Shown here in pieces: positions 8,411 to 17,468 of a stretch of 64,000 bases of DNA. The stretch comes from Terrilactibacillus laevilacticus (GTDB lineage: Bacteria > Bacillota > Bacilli > Bacillales > Sporolactobacillaceae). The position numbers and the translations under genes were made by a program. The stretch covers positions 230,860-294,859 of the forward strand of contig NZ_VDCY01000004.1 in the NCBI RefSeq assembly GCF_006517395.1, written 5' to 3'. Below the pieces are notes generated by a model that saw only the letters and a list, made by a program, of their open reading frames with translations, ran no database searches and was not told the origin of the DNA. Within the stretch, counting starts at the first letter, position 1, and every line of letters starts with the position of its first letter.

Positions 8411-8466
8411 GATAAAGCTACAGTGAAAGTGATATGTTTTATTCATAATTAATCTAAATATATATT

Positions 8467-8518
8467 AAGAACAAGGAAGATAGCGTGAATGATGATGGCT
8501 ATTCCTTGTTCTTTTTTT
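8467..8518 (+). terminator. Terminator after the YbaK-like gene
   Basis: AAGAACAAGGAAGATAGC pairs with GCTATTCCTTGTTCTT across a 13-base loop, followed by TTTTTT. Confidence 0.9.
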
Positions 8519-8556
8519 GTTTTGTTTAGAGGACGAGTTGTCCTTTCGTTAAGGTT

Positions 8557-8700
8557 TCATTTTCCTTTTGGCGGAATATATTGAGGCTCTTCGTTACTTT
8601 TGTTCGCCATTTGCAGTCCTTTATTACTGTGTGCTCTAACCGACTGTTCACCTAAATGATCGGGTGTGAATTTTTCAGGATGTCTTTTAGGATTACTCAA
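8557..8700 (-). CDS. sspN: Small acid-soluble spore protein SspN-like
   Basis: 47 residues with a TTG start at 8700, preceded by AGGAGTGAG. The sequence MSNPKRHPEKFTPDHLGEQS, then NKGLQM further on, follows the SspN pattern of NPK, FxPxHxGxQS and NKGxQM. SspN is a minor small acid-soluble protein made in the forespore, of unclear function. This is direct evidence that the organism forms endospores. Expression under sigma-G would be expected by analogy; I did not find a clear promoter. Confidence 0.85.
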   Translation of the reverse strand: MSNPKRHPEKFTPDHLGEQSVRAHSNKGLQMANKSNEEPQYIPPKGK

Positions 8701-8772
8701 AGTTGTCTCACTCCTATTTTTATCTTTTCCCCTTCTTAATATGACCGATCACTTTATTTCTATTCAACAGAG

Positions 8773-9663
8773 TTAGCTTGAAGGTGGAGCTAATCTAGAG
8801 AAGTAATCGATCACAAATTGCCGGAATGTGTTAGCAATAGATGAATGGTATCGTTCTTTATTCCATGATAAACCGATGGAGCGAGAGCATTTAGGCTCAT
8901 CAATACGGATGGCAATGAGTGTTGGATCTTTAAGAGTTCTAAGGGTAAGTGTTGAAAAAAAGGTGACACCTAAACCTGCCTTGACTAATCCACGGATAGA
9001 CAATGGATCGTCAACCTCAAAAGCGACATCTGGAAGATAACCGGACTGTCTAAAAAAGCGGTCACATAAATTACGGAAGACACCATGTGATCGTAATATA
9101 AATGGCTCATTTTTGAGTTCGTCTAGTTTGACAAACGAACGGTTAGCTAATCGATGACCAATGGGGACGACGAGGACAATCTCGTCTTCTAATAACTTAA
9201 CCCAATCAATATTTGCGTTTTTGAAAGTCGATGCAGATATACTAAGATCAATATCTCCTGATTCAAGTTGTTGTAATGTTTTTTGGTGAGAAAGTTGCTT
9301 AACACGGAACCGGATATAAGGATGATCTAAACGAAATTCGCGTAATAAATCCGGGATGATGGGCGTACGCATCACTGATAGGGTCAGATAGGTATGCTCT
9401 AGATGGAACATGTCATTAATTTCACGTTTCCCTTCTTCTAAAGTCAATAGAGCTTGTTCAACTTTGTGAAGAAAAATCTGACCATACTGATTTAATTTAA
9501 TTTTACGTCCGCTTCGATCGAATAACGGAACACCAAGTTCTTTTTCTAGTCTAGAAATGGTTTGGCTTAATGAAGGTTGGGCAATCGAAAGCTCTTTTGC
9601 TGCTTTTGTCATATGTTCAAATTGAGCGACTGTTTTAAAATAATATAACTGTAACAGTTCCAT
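8773..9663 (-). CDS. LysR family transcriptional regulator
   Basis: 296 residues. The N-terminal winged helix-turn-helix runs from MELLQLYYFKTVAQFEHMTK to about residue 60, with AAKELSIAQPSLSQTISRLE as the recognition part. The rest is the two-lobed effector-binding domain. It is divergent from the MFS exporter at 9840 with about 180 AT-rich bases between, the usual layout in which a LysR protein controls its neighbour. The effector cannot be told from sequence. It resembles the GltC/CynR-like branch but is not close enough to name. Confidence 0.92.
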   Translation of the reverse strand: MELLQLYYFKTVAQFEHMTKAAKELSIAQPSLSQTISRLEKELGVPLFDRSGRKIKLNQYGQIFLHKVEQALLTLEEGKREINDMFHLEHTYLTLSVMRTPIIPDLLREFRLDHPYIRFRVKQLSHQKTLQQLESGDIDLSISASTFKNANIDWVKLLEDEIVLVVPIGHRLANRSFVKLDELKNEPFILRSHGVFRNLCDRFFRQSGYLPDVAFEVDDPLSIRGLVKAGLGVTFFSTLTLRTLKDPTLIAIRIDEPKCSRSIGLSWNKERYHSSIANTFRQFVIDYFSRLAPPSS

Positions 9664-9839
9664 ATCAACACCTCTTAGGGATAAAAATGAGTTTTAAAAT
9701 TTCATAACGATGAATTACTCATAGGATTCATCCTATTATATTATAACAATATATATATTTGTTTAAATGAGTCATTCCCTTTATGATATATAATGTGAAA
9801 ATAATGTTTGTAAGTCATTTAATTGAAGGTGTATTTAAA

Positions 9840-11054
9840 ATGTCCATGTGGAAACGAAATTTATATATCTGTTGGTTTGGTACGTTTGTCACAGCAGCAG
9901 GGATGAGTCAAATTATTCCGTTCCTCCCTTTTTATATTGAACACCTTGGCGTTCATGATACTGCATCAGTAGAGAGATGGGCAGGTCTGATCTTTGGATC
10001 AACTTTTCTTATTTCTGCTATTGTTTCACCCTTATGGGGGAAACTTGCAGATAAATATGGTAGAAAACCGATGCTTCTTCGTGCGAGTTTAGGGATGGCC
10101 ATTGTGATCGTGTTAATGGGTTTTGTACAAAATGTCTATGAGCTGTTTGCTCTTCGTTTTGTTATGGGAACAGTTTCTGGATTTATTTCATCAGCCGTCA
10201 TTCTTGTTGCCTCGCAAACGCCAAAACATAAAGCGGGTTGGGCGTTAGGTGTCTTATCTACCGGTGGTGTAAGCGGATCTTTGTTAGGTCCACTAATAGG
10301 TGGCTTTATAGCTGATTATTGGGGTATCCGTAATGTGTTTTTTGACACAGGTTTCCTTTTAATTGTGGCTTTTCTTGCAAGTCTCTTATTTATTAAAGAG
10401 GATTTTAAGCAACCCAAAAATTCATCACCAAGTTTTCATGAAATAAGGAAGATGATTCCAAATAGTTTGATGCTTATTTCTATGTTTGTGACAACTTTCA
10501 TGGTTCAATTAGCTAATATGTCGATTCAGCCTATTATTACCGTGTATGTTAAGGAACTATCTCATAATTTAAGTCATGTCGAAATGATATCCGGATTAGT
10601 GGTTGCCTCATCAGGTCTTGCCAGTGTATTAGCAGCTCCATTTCTTGGGAAATTATCTGATCGAGTTGGACCGCGTAAAGTCCTTTTATATTGTTTAATC
10701 TTTGCTGGTCTTGTTTTTATACCACAAGCTTTTTCCACGAATCCTTGGGAACTCATGATATTCCGATTCTTATTAGGGTTAGCAACAGCTGGACTTTTGC
10801 CTTGTATTAATACCATTGTCAAAAAAATGGGCCCATCCTCCATTACTGGTCGTTTGTTCGGTTATAACCAATCTGCTCAATATCTCGGTACTTTAGGTGG
10901 AGCCGTTTTAGGAGGACAATTAGCTGCAATTTTTGGTATCAAGTATGTTTTCTTTATCACAAGTGCTTTATTACTTATAAACGCAGGCTGGGTTGTTTAC
11001 TCGAGTGTTATAATGTCCCATTACCAACACAGCCATAAAGAAGTCCACTCCTAA
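9840..11054 (+). CDS. MFS multidrug-type efflux transporter
   Basis: 404 residues from the ATG at 9840 (MSMWKRNLYICW), which has GAAGGTG eight bases upstream; an in-frame ATG at 9783 lacks a site. Twelve membrane helices. The loop-2 signature is GKLADKYGRKPML near residue 65 and is repeated as GKLSDRVGPRKVLL in the second half. The GVLSTGGVSGSLLGPLIGG stretch in helix 5 is the antiporter motif C of drug exporters. The divergent LysR gene is the likely regulator. The substrate is unknown. Confidence 0.9.
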   Translation: MSMWKRNLYICWFGTFVTAAGMSQIIPFLPFYIEHLGVHDTASVERWAGLIFGSTFLISAIVSPLWGKLADKYGRKPMLLRASLGMAIVIVLMGFVQNVYELFALRFVMGTVSGFISSAVILVASQTPKHKAGWALGVLSTGGVSGSLLGPLIGGFIADYWGIRNVFFDTGFLLIVAFLASLLFIKEDFKQPKNSSPSFHEIRKMIPNSLMLISMFVTTFMVQLANMSIQPIITVYVKELSHNLSHVEMISGLVVASSGLASVLAAPFLGKLSDRVGPRKVLLYCLIFAGLVFIPQAFSTNPWELMIFRFLLGLATAGLLPCINTIVKKMGPSSITGRLFGYNQSAQYLGTLGGAVLGGQLAAIFGIKYVFFITSALLLINAGWVVYSSVIMSHYQHSHKEVHS

Positions 11055-11079
11055 ATTATTAAAGAATTTAGTAAAAAAA

Positions 11080-11111
11080 GCGTGATTGTATGTAAAATAA
11101 TACAGTCACGC
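11080..11111. terminator. Bidirectional terminator between the MFS and YitT genes
   Basis: GCGTGATTGTAT...ATACAGTCACGC, with A's before and TTTTT after, lies between the convergent genes and can serve both. Confidence 0.85.
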
Positions 11112-11127
11112 CATTTTTATTAGTGTA

Positions 11128-12015
11128 TTAGTGAATGTTTCGTTTCTTAAAACGCCCACCTTTAACATCATGTATATCACCTATAGCTAAAAAGGCATCA
11201 GGGTCAATCACACTGACAATATTTTTAAGTTTTGCTTCTTCAACTCGAGTAATGACAGTGAAGATGACTCGTTTTTTATCTCCAGAATAGGCGCCTTCAC
11301 CACTAAGATAGGTTACACCTCGACCAAGTCGATCGTTTAAGGCATCCCCTAAAGCTTCTGAATAATCACTAATGATCCATACAGATTTTGAAGAATCCAG
11401 TCCTTCAGTCGTTATGTCAATCATTTTGAAGGCGATAAAGTAAGCAATAAGAGAATACATCGCGTAATTCCAACCAAAGACAAATCCAGCACTTCCTAAA
11501 ATAAAGATATTAAAGAATAAAACGGTTTCACCTACCGAAAAAGGAATTTTTTTATTGAATAAAACAGCAAGTATCTCCGTTCCATCCGAAGATCCTCCAT
11601 AACGAATGACAAGACCAACTCCAATCCCTAAGATAACTCCGCCATAAACCGCTGCAAGTAATAGATCATCTGTGAATCTTGGAACAGGAATAAATAGAGT
11701 GGTTAAAATGGCAAGTAATGTTGTAGCGATAATGGATGTAATTGTAAATGTTTTCCCCATTTGTTTATACCCCACAAAGAAAAAAGGTAAATTTAAAAGG
11801 AATAAATAGATACCTAATTGTAATCCAGTGAGATGTGATAACATAATCGAAATACCGACGATGCCACCATCGATGATATGATTGGGTACAAGAAATACCT
11901 CTAATGCGACAGCTTCTAGCGTGACACCTATAATAATGAAAAGGACGCGCATTAATATTTGAGGAAGTGTGAGCCCTTTATGTTTGATCTTTTCCATTTG
12001 CGGTATCGTTTCCAT
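11128..12015 (-). CDS. YitT family membrane protein with DUF2179 domain
   Basis: 295 residues from the ATG at 12015 (METIPQMEK), which has GGAGGGG nine bases upstream; a longer frame to 12054 has no site. About five to six membrane helices (YitT/DUF161) with the conserved EVFLVPNHIIDGGIVGISIM and RYGGSSDGTEILA stretches. A cytoplasmic DUF2179 domain follows, ending ALNDRLGRGVTYLSGEGAYSG to FLAIGDIHDVKGG. The family is widespread in Bacillales; its transport role is not established. A second, shorter YitT protein lies at 39519. Confidence 0.9.
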   Translation of the reverse strand: METIPQMEKIKHKGLTLPQILMRVLFIIIGVTLEAVALEVFLVPNHIIDGGIVGISIMLSHLTGLQLGIYLFLLNLPFFFVGYKQMGKTFTITSIIATTLLAILTTLFIPVPRFTDDLLLAAVYGGVILGIGVGLVIRYGGSSDGTEILAVLFNKKIPFSVGETVLFFNIFILGSAGFVFGWNYAMYSLIAYFIAFKMIDITTEGLDSSKSVWIISDYSEALGDALNDRLGRGVTYLSGEGAYSGDKKRVIFTVITRVEEAKLKNIVSVIDPDAFLAIGDIHDVKGGRFKKRNIH

Positions 12016-12096
12016 ATGTGTAAACCCCTCCATTTTTATTGAACGACAAAGCATCTATATATAAATCATACCATGAATACAAATTATAATGTCATA

Positions 12097-12310
12097 GAGA
12101 TTGTTCAAAAAGTCACCAAATGATAAGCTACGAATCTCGACGCCCACTTGTTTTTCCGGTCCTCATGTAGCAAAAACCTACATTCCGGTCCTCAAAACAG
12201 CGCCGCCTTGATCTTCCGACGCCCAGGATGGGCTAGTACTGGCGTTCTGGCAGGATGCCAGCGTACTTAGCCAGTAATCCTTTTCATTTGTCACCTTTTT
12301 GAACACGTAT
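12097..12310 (+). mobile_element. Family A MITE-like element, copy 2
   Basis: 214 bp from GAGATTGTTCAAAAAGTCAC to CTTTTTGAACACGTAT, flanked by TCATA and TTATA, a 4/5 match to a target duplication. It carries the inner module with CTGGCAGGATGCCAG, an AGGAT loop on a 5-bp stem. It lies upstream of the YitT gene. No coding capacity. Confidence 0.85.
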
Positions 12311-12440
12311 TTATAGGGTGCGTTTTATTATGTAAGTTTATAAGCTAAATATAAGTATGATAAATGCAAGTAAGAAGAATATTAAAGGTTGAATTGAGGT
12401 AGAAACATGTAGGTTTAAAAAGCTATAGAATAAGAAAATG

Positions 12441-12475
12441 CTATCAAAGTAGTGACGATGACACTACTTTGATAG
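12441..12475 (-). terminator. Perfect 14-bp hairpin beyond family B copy 2
   Basis: CTATCAAAGTAGTG and its exact complement are separated by seven bases. On the minus strand CATTTTCTTATTC follows. It terminates the 3' region after the aldo/keto reductase gene and family B copy 2. Confidence 0.75.
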
Positions 12476-12483
12476 ACTTTATT

Positions 12484-12694
12484 TTATCCCGCCTTAACGG
12501 CTAGTAAAGACCCCCATCTCAAGATACTGAGAATTCAAAGAAGATAGGAGGGGGATCAACTGCCCGTAAAGGTCCGATTGGTTCAGGCTTACCCTCAGTG
12601 GGGATGACGCAGGCTAAAAACGCGACGTCCTGTCGCAACGCCTGCACTAGCACATCCTGTGCGTCGAAAAATCCCCACTGGTGGAAGTTTCATT
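12484..12694 (-). repeat. Family B structured element, copy 2
   Basis: About 210 bp directly behind the aldo/keto reductase stop. Plus-strand landmarks are CCTTAACGGCTAG, GACCCCCATC with GATAGGAGGGGG, GCCCGTAAAGGTCC, CAGTGGGGATGACGCAGGC, GCGACGTCCTGTCGC, CACTAGCACATCCTGTGC and ATCCCCACTG. Nested helices are possible, as in copies 1 and 3: CAGTGGGGAT/ATCCCCACTG, GCAGGC/GCCTGC, and GCGAC-GTCCT-GTCGC. This is the clearest copy for drawing the fold. Confidence 0.85.
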
Positions 12695-13687
12695 TTATCT
12701 ATGCTCACGATCAGGTGGAGCCATAAATTCAGGTCCAACAGGTTCTTTAACATGTTTATTGATGATCAAATCAATATCATTTAGGGTTTCCTTATCTAAT
12801 TTGAAATTCATTGCTTCGTTAACAGGGCTAATTTGATCAGGACGGCGTGCTCCCCAAAGAGCAATACTGGCACCCGGTTGATCTAGAATCCAACGGACCG
12901 CTAGAGCGAGAACTGATTTCCCATAACGTTCTTGAGCTAATTTTTTTAGATCTTCGACCGCAGCTAAATATTGGTCAAATCGTGATCCGTTAAATTTAGG
13001 ATCTCCACTTCTTAAATCATCTTTACCAAATTTACGGTCTTTTGACATTTTTCCAGATAGTAAGCCCCGACATAAGCTTCCATATAACAAGGTTGATATT
13101 TCATTTTCCTCTGCATAAGGCAGGATGTCTTTCTCTATTTCTCTTTCAAATAAATTATATGGAGGTTGAATAGTATGAAGAGGGGCTATTTTTCTGAATG
13201 CCTCCATTTGCTCAATTGAATAGTTACTTACACCGATGGCTTTAATTTTTCCCGCTTGATATAATTCACCCATTGCTTCAGCTGTTTCTTCGATAGGGAC
13301 AAGAGGATCTGGCCAGTGGACTTGATAGATATCAATGTAATCCGTTTGAAGTCGTTTCAATGATTCATCAATTTCCTTTTTAATGCGTTCCTTTGATGCA
13401 TTTCTCGCGTTATCTCTCTCATATTCTAATGCTACCTTTGTAGCGATCACCACATCTTCACGTTTTCCATATTCTTTAATGGCTTTCCCTACCACTTCTT
13501 CTGAATGTCCAGCCCCGTAAGCAGGTGCCGTATCAATTAAGGTAATTCCATTATCCAATGCTGTGTGAATCGTTCGAATGGATTCTGCATCATCAGAACC
13601 ACCCCATCCAGCTCCGCCGATAGCCCAGGTACCTAGCGCTATACGTGATGCTTGAAGGTTTGTTTTTCCAATATTGGTTTGTTCCAA
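12695..13687 (-). CDS. Aldo/keto reductase (YhdN/IolS-like)
   Basis: 330 residues, NADPH-dependent (alpha/beta)8 oxidoreductase. The catalytic tetrad is visible: Asp in LIDTAPAYG, with the Tyr of the same block, Lys in VVIATKVAL, and His in YQVHWPDP. The GVSNYSIEQM strand and IQPPYNLFER are typical of the AKR11/YhdN group, whose members reduce aldehydes such as methylglyoxal or act near inositol metabolism. An AGGTGAAT site precedes the ATG. It appears monocistronic; family B copy 2 and a hairpin follow the stop. The physiological substrate is not evident. Confidence 0.92.
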   Translation of the reverse strand: MEQTNIGKTNLQASRIALGTWAIGGAGWGGSDDAESIRTIHTALDNGITLIDTAPAYGAGHSEEVVGKAIKEYGKREDVVIATKVALEYERDNARNASKERIKKEIDESLKRLQTDYIDIYQVHWPDPLVPIEETAEAMGELYQAGKIKAIGVSNYSIEQMEAFRKIAPLHTIQPPYNLFEREIEKDILPYAEENEISTLLYGSLCRGLLSGKMSKDRKFGKDDLRSGDPKFNGSRFDQYLAAVEDLKKLAQERYGKSVLALAVRWILDQPGASIALWGARRPDQISPVNEAMNFKLDKETLNDIDLIINKHVKEPVGPEFMAPPDREHR

Positions 13688-14098
13688 AGCTATTCACCTC
13701 AACTTTTAGATTTTACAAAATGGTCTATGCCTATTAACTAACATTATGTAAGATTTGGTCATACATAAAAACTTAAACAAGTAATGACAAAATAGACATA
13801 ATACATATTTTATATACCCAAATAAAATATGATTAAACCCATTAATAATAAATATTATCTTAATTATATAAAACCAATTATTGATGTTAAAGCAAAAAGG
13901 CTTCCAGATCGTCGGTTAATAAGGTGAAATTTCAATCAGTTCGGCTTTCTTTCATGCTATGCTTATTTAATATCAAATTATCCTTTTGGCGGAGCTCTTC
14001 CTGCTCTTTAAGATGGATAAATGATCAAACTAGAGGACTTGTTTACATCTCAACTTGTTAGGGAATGAAAATAGAAACTTTTTAAGGAGTTGAAAGAA
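13688..14098. other. Intergenic stretch, no gene found
   Basis: About 410 AT-rich bases between the aldo/keto reductase and the yteA-like gene, which are divergent. I see no convincing ORF, RNA motif or member of the A, B or C repeat families. Promoters for both genes must lie here. Confidence 0.5.
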
Positions 14099-14653
14099 AT
14101 GAGTCTAAGTAAAGATCAAATAGATGAGTTACAGCAAGATTTAATAAATATGAAAAATGACTTGAAAAATTCAATAGAAGAATTGGATTCGGTTAAAGAT
14201 GATACAGGGGAGCTAACGTCTATTGACAATCATCTCGCAGATTCAACCATAGGAATGGTTGATCGAGAAATGCAGATAGCCCAGAACATGGATAGAAGAG
14301 AGCAATTAAAAGAAATTAATGATGCGTTAAAGAGAATCGATGACGGGACATACGGAACATGTATTGAAACCGGTCAGCCGATTCCATTTGAGAGGCTAAA
14401 AGCAATACCTTATACAAAAAGGCTCGTTGAAGAAGAAGAGAAAGTAAATCAACTGACACCTATCGAGGAACAGTTAAATGCTAAGCCACAAGGACACTTC
14501 GAGAAACCCATAGGTGAAGTAGAGGACTCAAGATCGGTGACATTTGAAGAAACGGAATCCCACAATGAGATTGAACGCCCAAAACAAATAGATAAACCAA
14601 TAGATGGAGATGTGAATGACAATCATAAATTAACTAAAAAAAATAGCTTATAG
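14099..14653 (+). CDS. yteA: YteA-type TraR/DksA family protein
   Basis: 184 residues from the ATG at 14099, with GGAG nine bases upstream. The N-terminal coiled coil (MSLSKDQIDELQQDLINMKN to about residue 60) contains the HLADSTIGMVDREMQ segment typical of this bacillus subfamily. A C-terminal DksA-like part has RIDDGTYGTCIETGQPIPFE RLKAIPYTKR. Only the first cysteine of the usual four-Cys zinc site is present, so the finger is degenerate, as in several YteA proteins. DksA proteins act in the secondary channel of RNA polymerase, but this is not shown for YteA. The tail is charged and poorly conserved. Confidence 0.85.
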   Translation: MSLSKDQIDELQQDLINMKNDLKNSIEELDSVKDDTGELTSIDNHLADSTIGMVDREMQIAQNMDRREQLKEINDALKRIDDGTYGTCIETGQPIPFERLKAIPYTKRLVEEEEKVNQLTPIEEQLNAKPQGHFEKPIGEVEDSRSVTFEETESHNEIERPKQIDKPIDGDVNDNHKLTKKNSL

Positions 14654-15197
14654 AAAGTAGGGTGAACCGGAACACCAAACTTCAATAAGCTAATAAAAGA
14701 GGAATAATATGAGGAATTAATGGAGGTACGGATCTTGAATCCGTATGAATAGAGAGGTAGTGCCCACAAACTGTGAGCCAATTTTTGAGGAAATTGCAAA
14801 ATAATGTATAAAATTTTAAGTTGTGTTAATACTGAATGTGAATAAATCTTCTCCCCCCTTTGATCGTCATCCCTTAATGGGAAGGCGATTTTTCTTTTGA
14901 TTGAATGCATTAATTCTTTTAACCTTGGTTATATGGTAAAGGAATTGGCCTATTTCTTCAAAACGCAATAATTCAAAAAATACCCCTGTAAAAGGCATGA
15001 AATTCAATTAATTATAGAAATAGACATAATATGACTCGTTTTTTGTCTTATTTTGATATTTTTTATCAAAATTAAGATCAACTACGAACTCGTTGATTTT
15101 AATTAAAAAAATGAGATTTTCGTGGATTAAGGGATATCCTGATATCTCTATTAATTCTCTTTAGAAGATGATTTAATAAATTTGTTTAAGCCCCGAG
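14654..15197. other. Long intergenic stretch with small hairpins
   Basis: No supported gene. A short inverted repeat TACGGAT/ATCCGTA lies near 14726-14745. A hairpin around 14862-14889 (ATCGTC...GGCGAT) followed by TTTTTC could terminate transcription from yteA. The rest is AT-rich. Family A copy 3 begins at 15203. Confidence 0.5.
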
Positions 15198-15202
15198 TTT
15201 AA

Positions 15203-15356
15203 GAGGTTGTTCAAAAAGTCACCAAATGATAAGCTTCGAATCTCGGCGTTGGCTTGTTTTTCCGGTCCTCATGTAGTAAAAACCTACATTCTGGTCCTCA
15301 AAACTGCGCCGCCTTGATCTTCTTGCTTCTAATTTGTCACCTTTTTGAACACGCAC
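15203..15356 (+). mobile_element. Family A MITE-like element, copy 3
   Basis: 154 bp short form from GAGGTTGTTCAAAAAGTCAC to CTTTTTGAACACGCAC. It is flanked by a perfect TTTAA duplication (15198-15202 and 15357-15361). It lacks the optional inner modules but keeps the central CATGTAG/CTACAT hairpin between two CCGGTCCTC repeats. It lies beside or within a decayed family B copy. Confidence 0.92.
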
Positions 15357-15472
15357 TTTAAGGAGTAAAGGGAGTCAAAGAAGTATAAGGTGCTAGATAG
15401 ATTACCCATAAAAGCATGATTGATTTAACTAACATTGGATGAAGACCCCATTAACTTGAGTTTCACTTTTAT
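15357..15472 (-). repeat. Decayed family B element, copy 4
   Basis: Weak but colinear similarity to copies 1-3: TCAAAGAAGTATAAGG, then ACCCATAAAAGCATGATTG, and GAGTTTCACTTTTATC at the end. The central helical domain is shortened. It lies between family A copy 3 and the csoR promoter. Confidence is limited because the similarity is patchy. Confidence 0.5.
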
Positions 15473-15497
15473 CTTATTTATGAATGTGTTGCGTATA

Positions 15498-15514
15498 ATA
15501 CCCATAAGGGGTAT
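15498..15514 (+). promoter_or_regulatory. CsoR-type operator before csoR
   Basis: ATACCCATAAGGGGTAT, a 17-base near-palindrome matching the CsoR consensus of the ATACCC-N5-GGGTAT type. It partly overlaps a TATAAT -10 box at 15494-15499, so bound CsoR should block its own promoter. Related sites precede copZ (30947) and lie between copZ and copA (31318). Confidence 0.88.
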
Positions 15515-15549
15515 AATTTATCTAAGAGATAAATGAAAGGGGATCGTCT

Positions 15550-15879
15550 ATGTGTGATCGACACGAGTCTTTAGATCCATTGATGCAGCCGGATAAGAAA
15601 CCCACTGTGCCAAGAACAAATGAAGAAAAACAAAAGATTATAAATCGATTAAAGCGTGTTGAAGGACAGGTAAGAGGAATTCAAAAAATGGTTGAAGAAG
15701 ATCGTTACTGTGTGGATATCTTGATTCAACTTTCTGCGATTCAAGCTGCATTAAAGAAGGTCGGATTTTCTATCCTTGAAAGACATACAAAAACATGTGT
15801 TGCAGATGCTATAAAGGAAGGACAGGGCGACCATCATATTCAAGAGTTAATATCTGTTATAAAGCAATTTAATAAGTAA
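15550..15879 (+). CDS. csoR: Copper-sensing repressor CsoR
   Basis: 109 residues, all-helical DUF156 family. The Cu(I) ligands are in the expected places: Cys in RYCVDILIQLSAIQAAL, then His and Cys in ERHTKTC 25 and 29 residues later, giving the C-H-C signature that separates CsoR from nickel and formaldehyde sensors. Apo-CsoR represses copper efflux genes and Cu(I) releases it. A GAAAGGGG site precedes the ATG. The gene stands alone about 15 kb from copZ-copA, instead of heading that operon as in B. subtilis, but operators at both places suggest it controls them. Confidence 0.93.
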   Translation: MCDRHESLDPLMQPDKKPTVPRTNEEKQKIINRLKRVEGQVRGIQKMVEEDRYCVDILIQLSAIQAALKKVGFSILERHTKTCVADAIKEGQGDHHIQELISVIKQFNK

Positions 15880-15920
15880 AACAGATACCGAACGAAGGTT
15901 TAGGAGAAAACCAAATTATA

Positions 15921-15961
15921 ACCTTAAAGAACAACTTCCAATGATTGTTGCTCTTTAAGGT
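15921..15961. terminator. Terminator shared by csoR and phoA
   Basis: ACCTTAAAGA...TCTTTAAGGT with an inner CAAC/GTTG pairing lies between the convergent genes; TCTTTATTTC follows on the plus strand. Confidence 0.85.
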
Positions 15962-15983
15962 CTTTATTTCATTAGGATGAGGG

Positions 15984-17243
15984 TTATCTAATACCCATTG
16001 CTTTAAGTAGAGCATCGTGGATATAGGTATTTTCATATGTTCCTTTAAAAAGATGTGCATTTTTTCCTATCGCTGTAATAGGAACATCTACAGCGGAATG
16101 TCCACCCGTAGTCCAATCAACCATAAATTTTTGATCAGAATGAGCAACTTGGAAAGGACCATCCTCTTTTGATAGGCCATCCCCAGATTCATCGGTAGAG
16201 TCGTCCGTTTCCACAGTGAGACCGCCTGTTTCATGGTCAGCTAGGACAAGTACAAGGGTATCAGGGTGCTTTTTAGCATAATCTTTTGCTACTTTAACGG
16301 ATTTATCTAATTGCTGACCAGATTTAATCGTTAAATTCGCATTATCTGCATGGGCCATTTCGTCAATTGCTTCTTCTTCTACCATTAAGAAGAATCCCTT
16401 TTTATTCTTCGATAATGTATCAATCGCTTTTTTGGTCATGGTTGGTAGAGGTACAGAAGGGTTATAGATATCTCCTTGGCCTTCTGGATTTTGTTGGAAC
16501 ATTTCTTCGTTTGCAAACAAACCTAAAACCTTCTTATTTGATTGATTCATTAGCTGTTCTTGATTGGTCACATATTTATAGCCTAACTTTTCAGCCTTTT
16601 TCACAAGATTTCCTTTAGTCCCCTTACTTACTTCTGATGGATCTTCTGACGGATGGTCTGGGTAAGCACCGGCTTGTCCTGTTGGATACCAAAAATCTTC
16701 ACCACCGCCTAACAAAACATCGACCTTACTTTTAGTTAAATATTGATCAGCGATTTCACTTTGCTGTTTACGGTTTAGAACATGAGAACCAAAAGCAGCA
16801 GGTGTCGCATCCGTAATTTGACTGGTTGTAACCAGGCCAGTCGCTTTGCCTGCTTGATGGGCATATTCTAGCACTGATTTTACGGCTTTTTGATTTGCAT
16901 CAACGCCAATAGCTCCATTATATGTCTTTACTCCTGTTGCCATGGCAGTACCTGCCGCAGCTGAGTCAGTAACGACACTGGTTGAGCTAGTATGGATGTT
17001 CCCTGTATAGGGCATTTTATTCATTTCAAGATTATCACTCATTCCAACCGTGGCTAACCGAATCGCCTCTCGCGCTGAAGGTCCCATCCCGTCACCAACA
17101 AAGACAATGACGTTCTTTGTTTTTGAGTGAGTCTTCGTTCTCTTTGTCTCCGAAGGTTTGGCCAATGCAAAGCTTGAAAATATAATACATAAAAGAATGG
17201 CCAAAGTAAAAGTGATATGCCACTTACGTTTTTGCATAAACAA
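15984..17243 (-). CDS. Secreted alkaline phosphatase
   Basis: 419 residues, PhoA/PhoB-type phosphomonoesterase that scavenges phosphate outside the cell. A signal peptide is clear (MQKRKWHITFTLAILLCIIF, cut after SFALA). The metal-binding VIVFVGDGMGPS, the nucleophile serine in VVTDSAAAGTAMATG, and the C-terminal metal ligands in LADHETGG and TTGGHSAVDVP are present. The first codon may be the TTG at 17243, seven bases after AGGAGAG, or the ATG two codons later. It is convergent with csoR. PhoPR control would be expected in Bacillales, but I did not identify Pho boxes. Confidence 0.92.
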   Translation of the reverse strand: MFMQKRKWHITFTLAILLCIIFSSFALAKPSETKRTKTHSKTKNVIVFVGDGMGPSAREAIRLATVGMSDNLEMNKMPYTGNIHTSSTSVVTDSAAAGTAMATGVKTYNGAIGVDANQKAVKSVLEYAHQAGKATGLVTTSQITDATPAAFGSHVLNRKQQSEIADQYLTKSKVDVLLGGGEDFWYPTGQAGAYPDHPSEDPSEVSKGTKGNLVKKAEKLGYKYVTNQEQLMNQSNKKVLGLFANEEMFQQNPEGQGDIYNPSVPLPTMTKKAIDTLSKNKKGFFLMVEEEAIDEMAHADNANLTIKSGQQLDKSVKVAKDYAKKHPDTLVLVLADHETGGLTVETDDSTDESGDGLSKEDGPFQVAHSDQKFMVDWTTGGHSAVDVPITAIGKNAHLFKGTYENTYIHDALLKAMGIR

Positions 17244-17468
17244 AGCTAATCTCTCCTTCTCATTTTTTTGTTTTCATTATTAGTCTAGTAATAAAATGTA
17301 AATCTACTTAGTCCTTTTTGATAAATGGATGTAAATTTTTATAGGGGTTTTATACTGCCCAAAAAGACTTATCTACGAGTTAGTCTTTTAGTTTGTAAAA
17401 TACAAATTGAAATCATTTATTTACATGCAGATCGCCAATTAATTGACGGTACCACATCTTGTTTTATC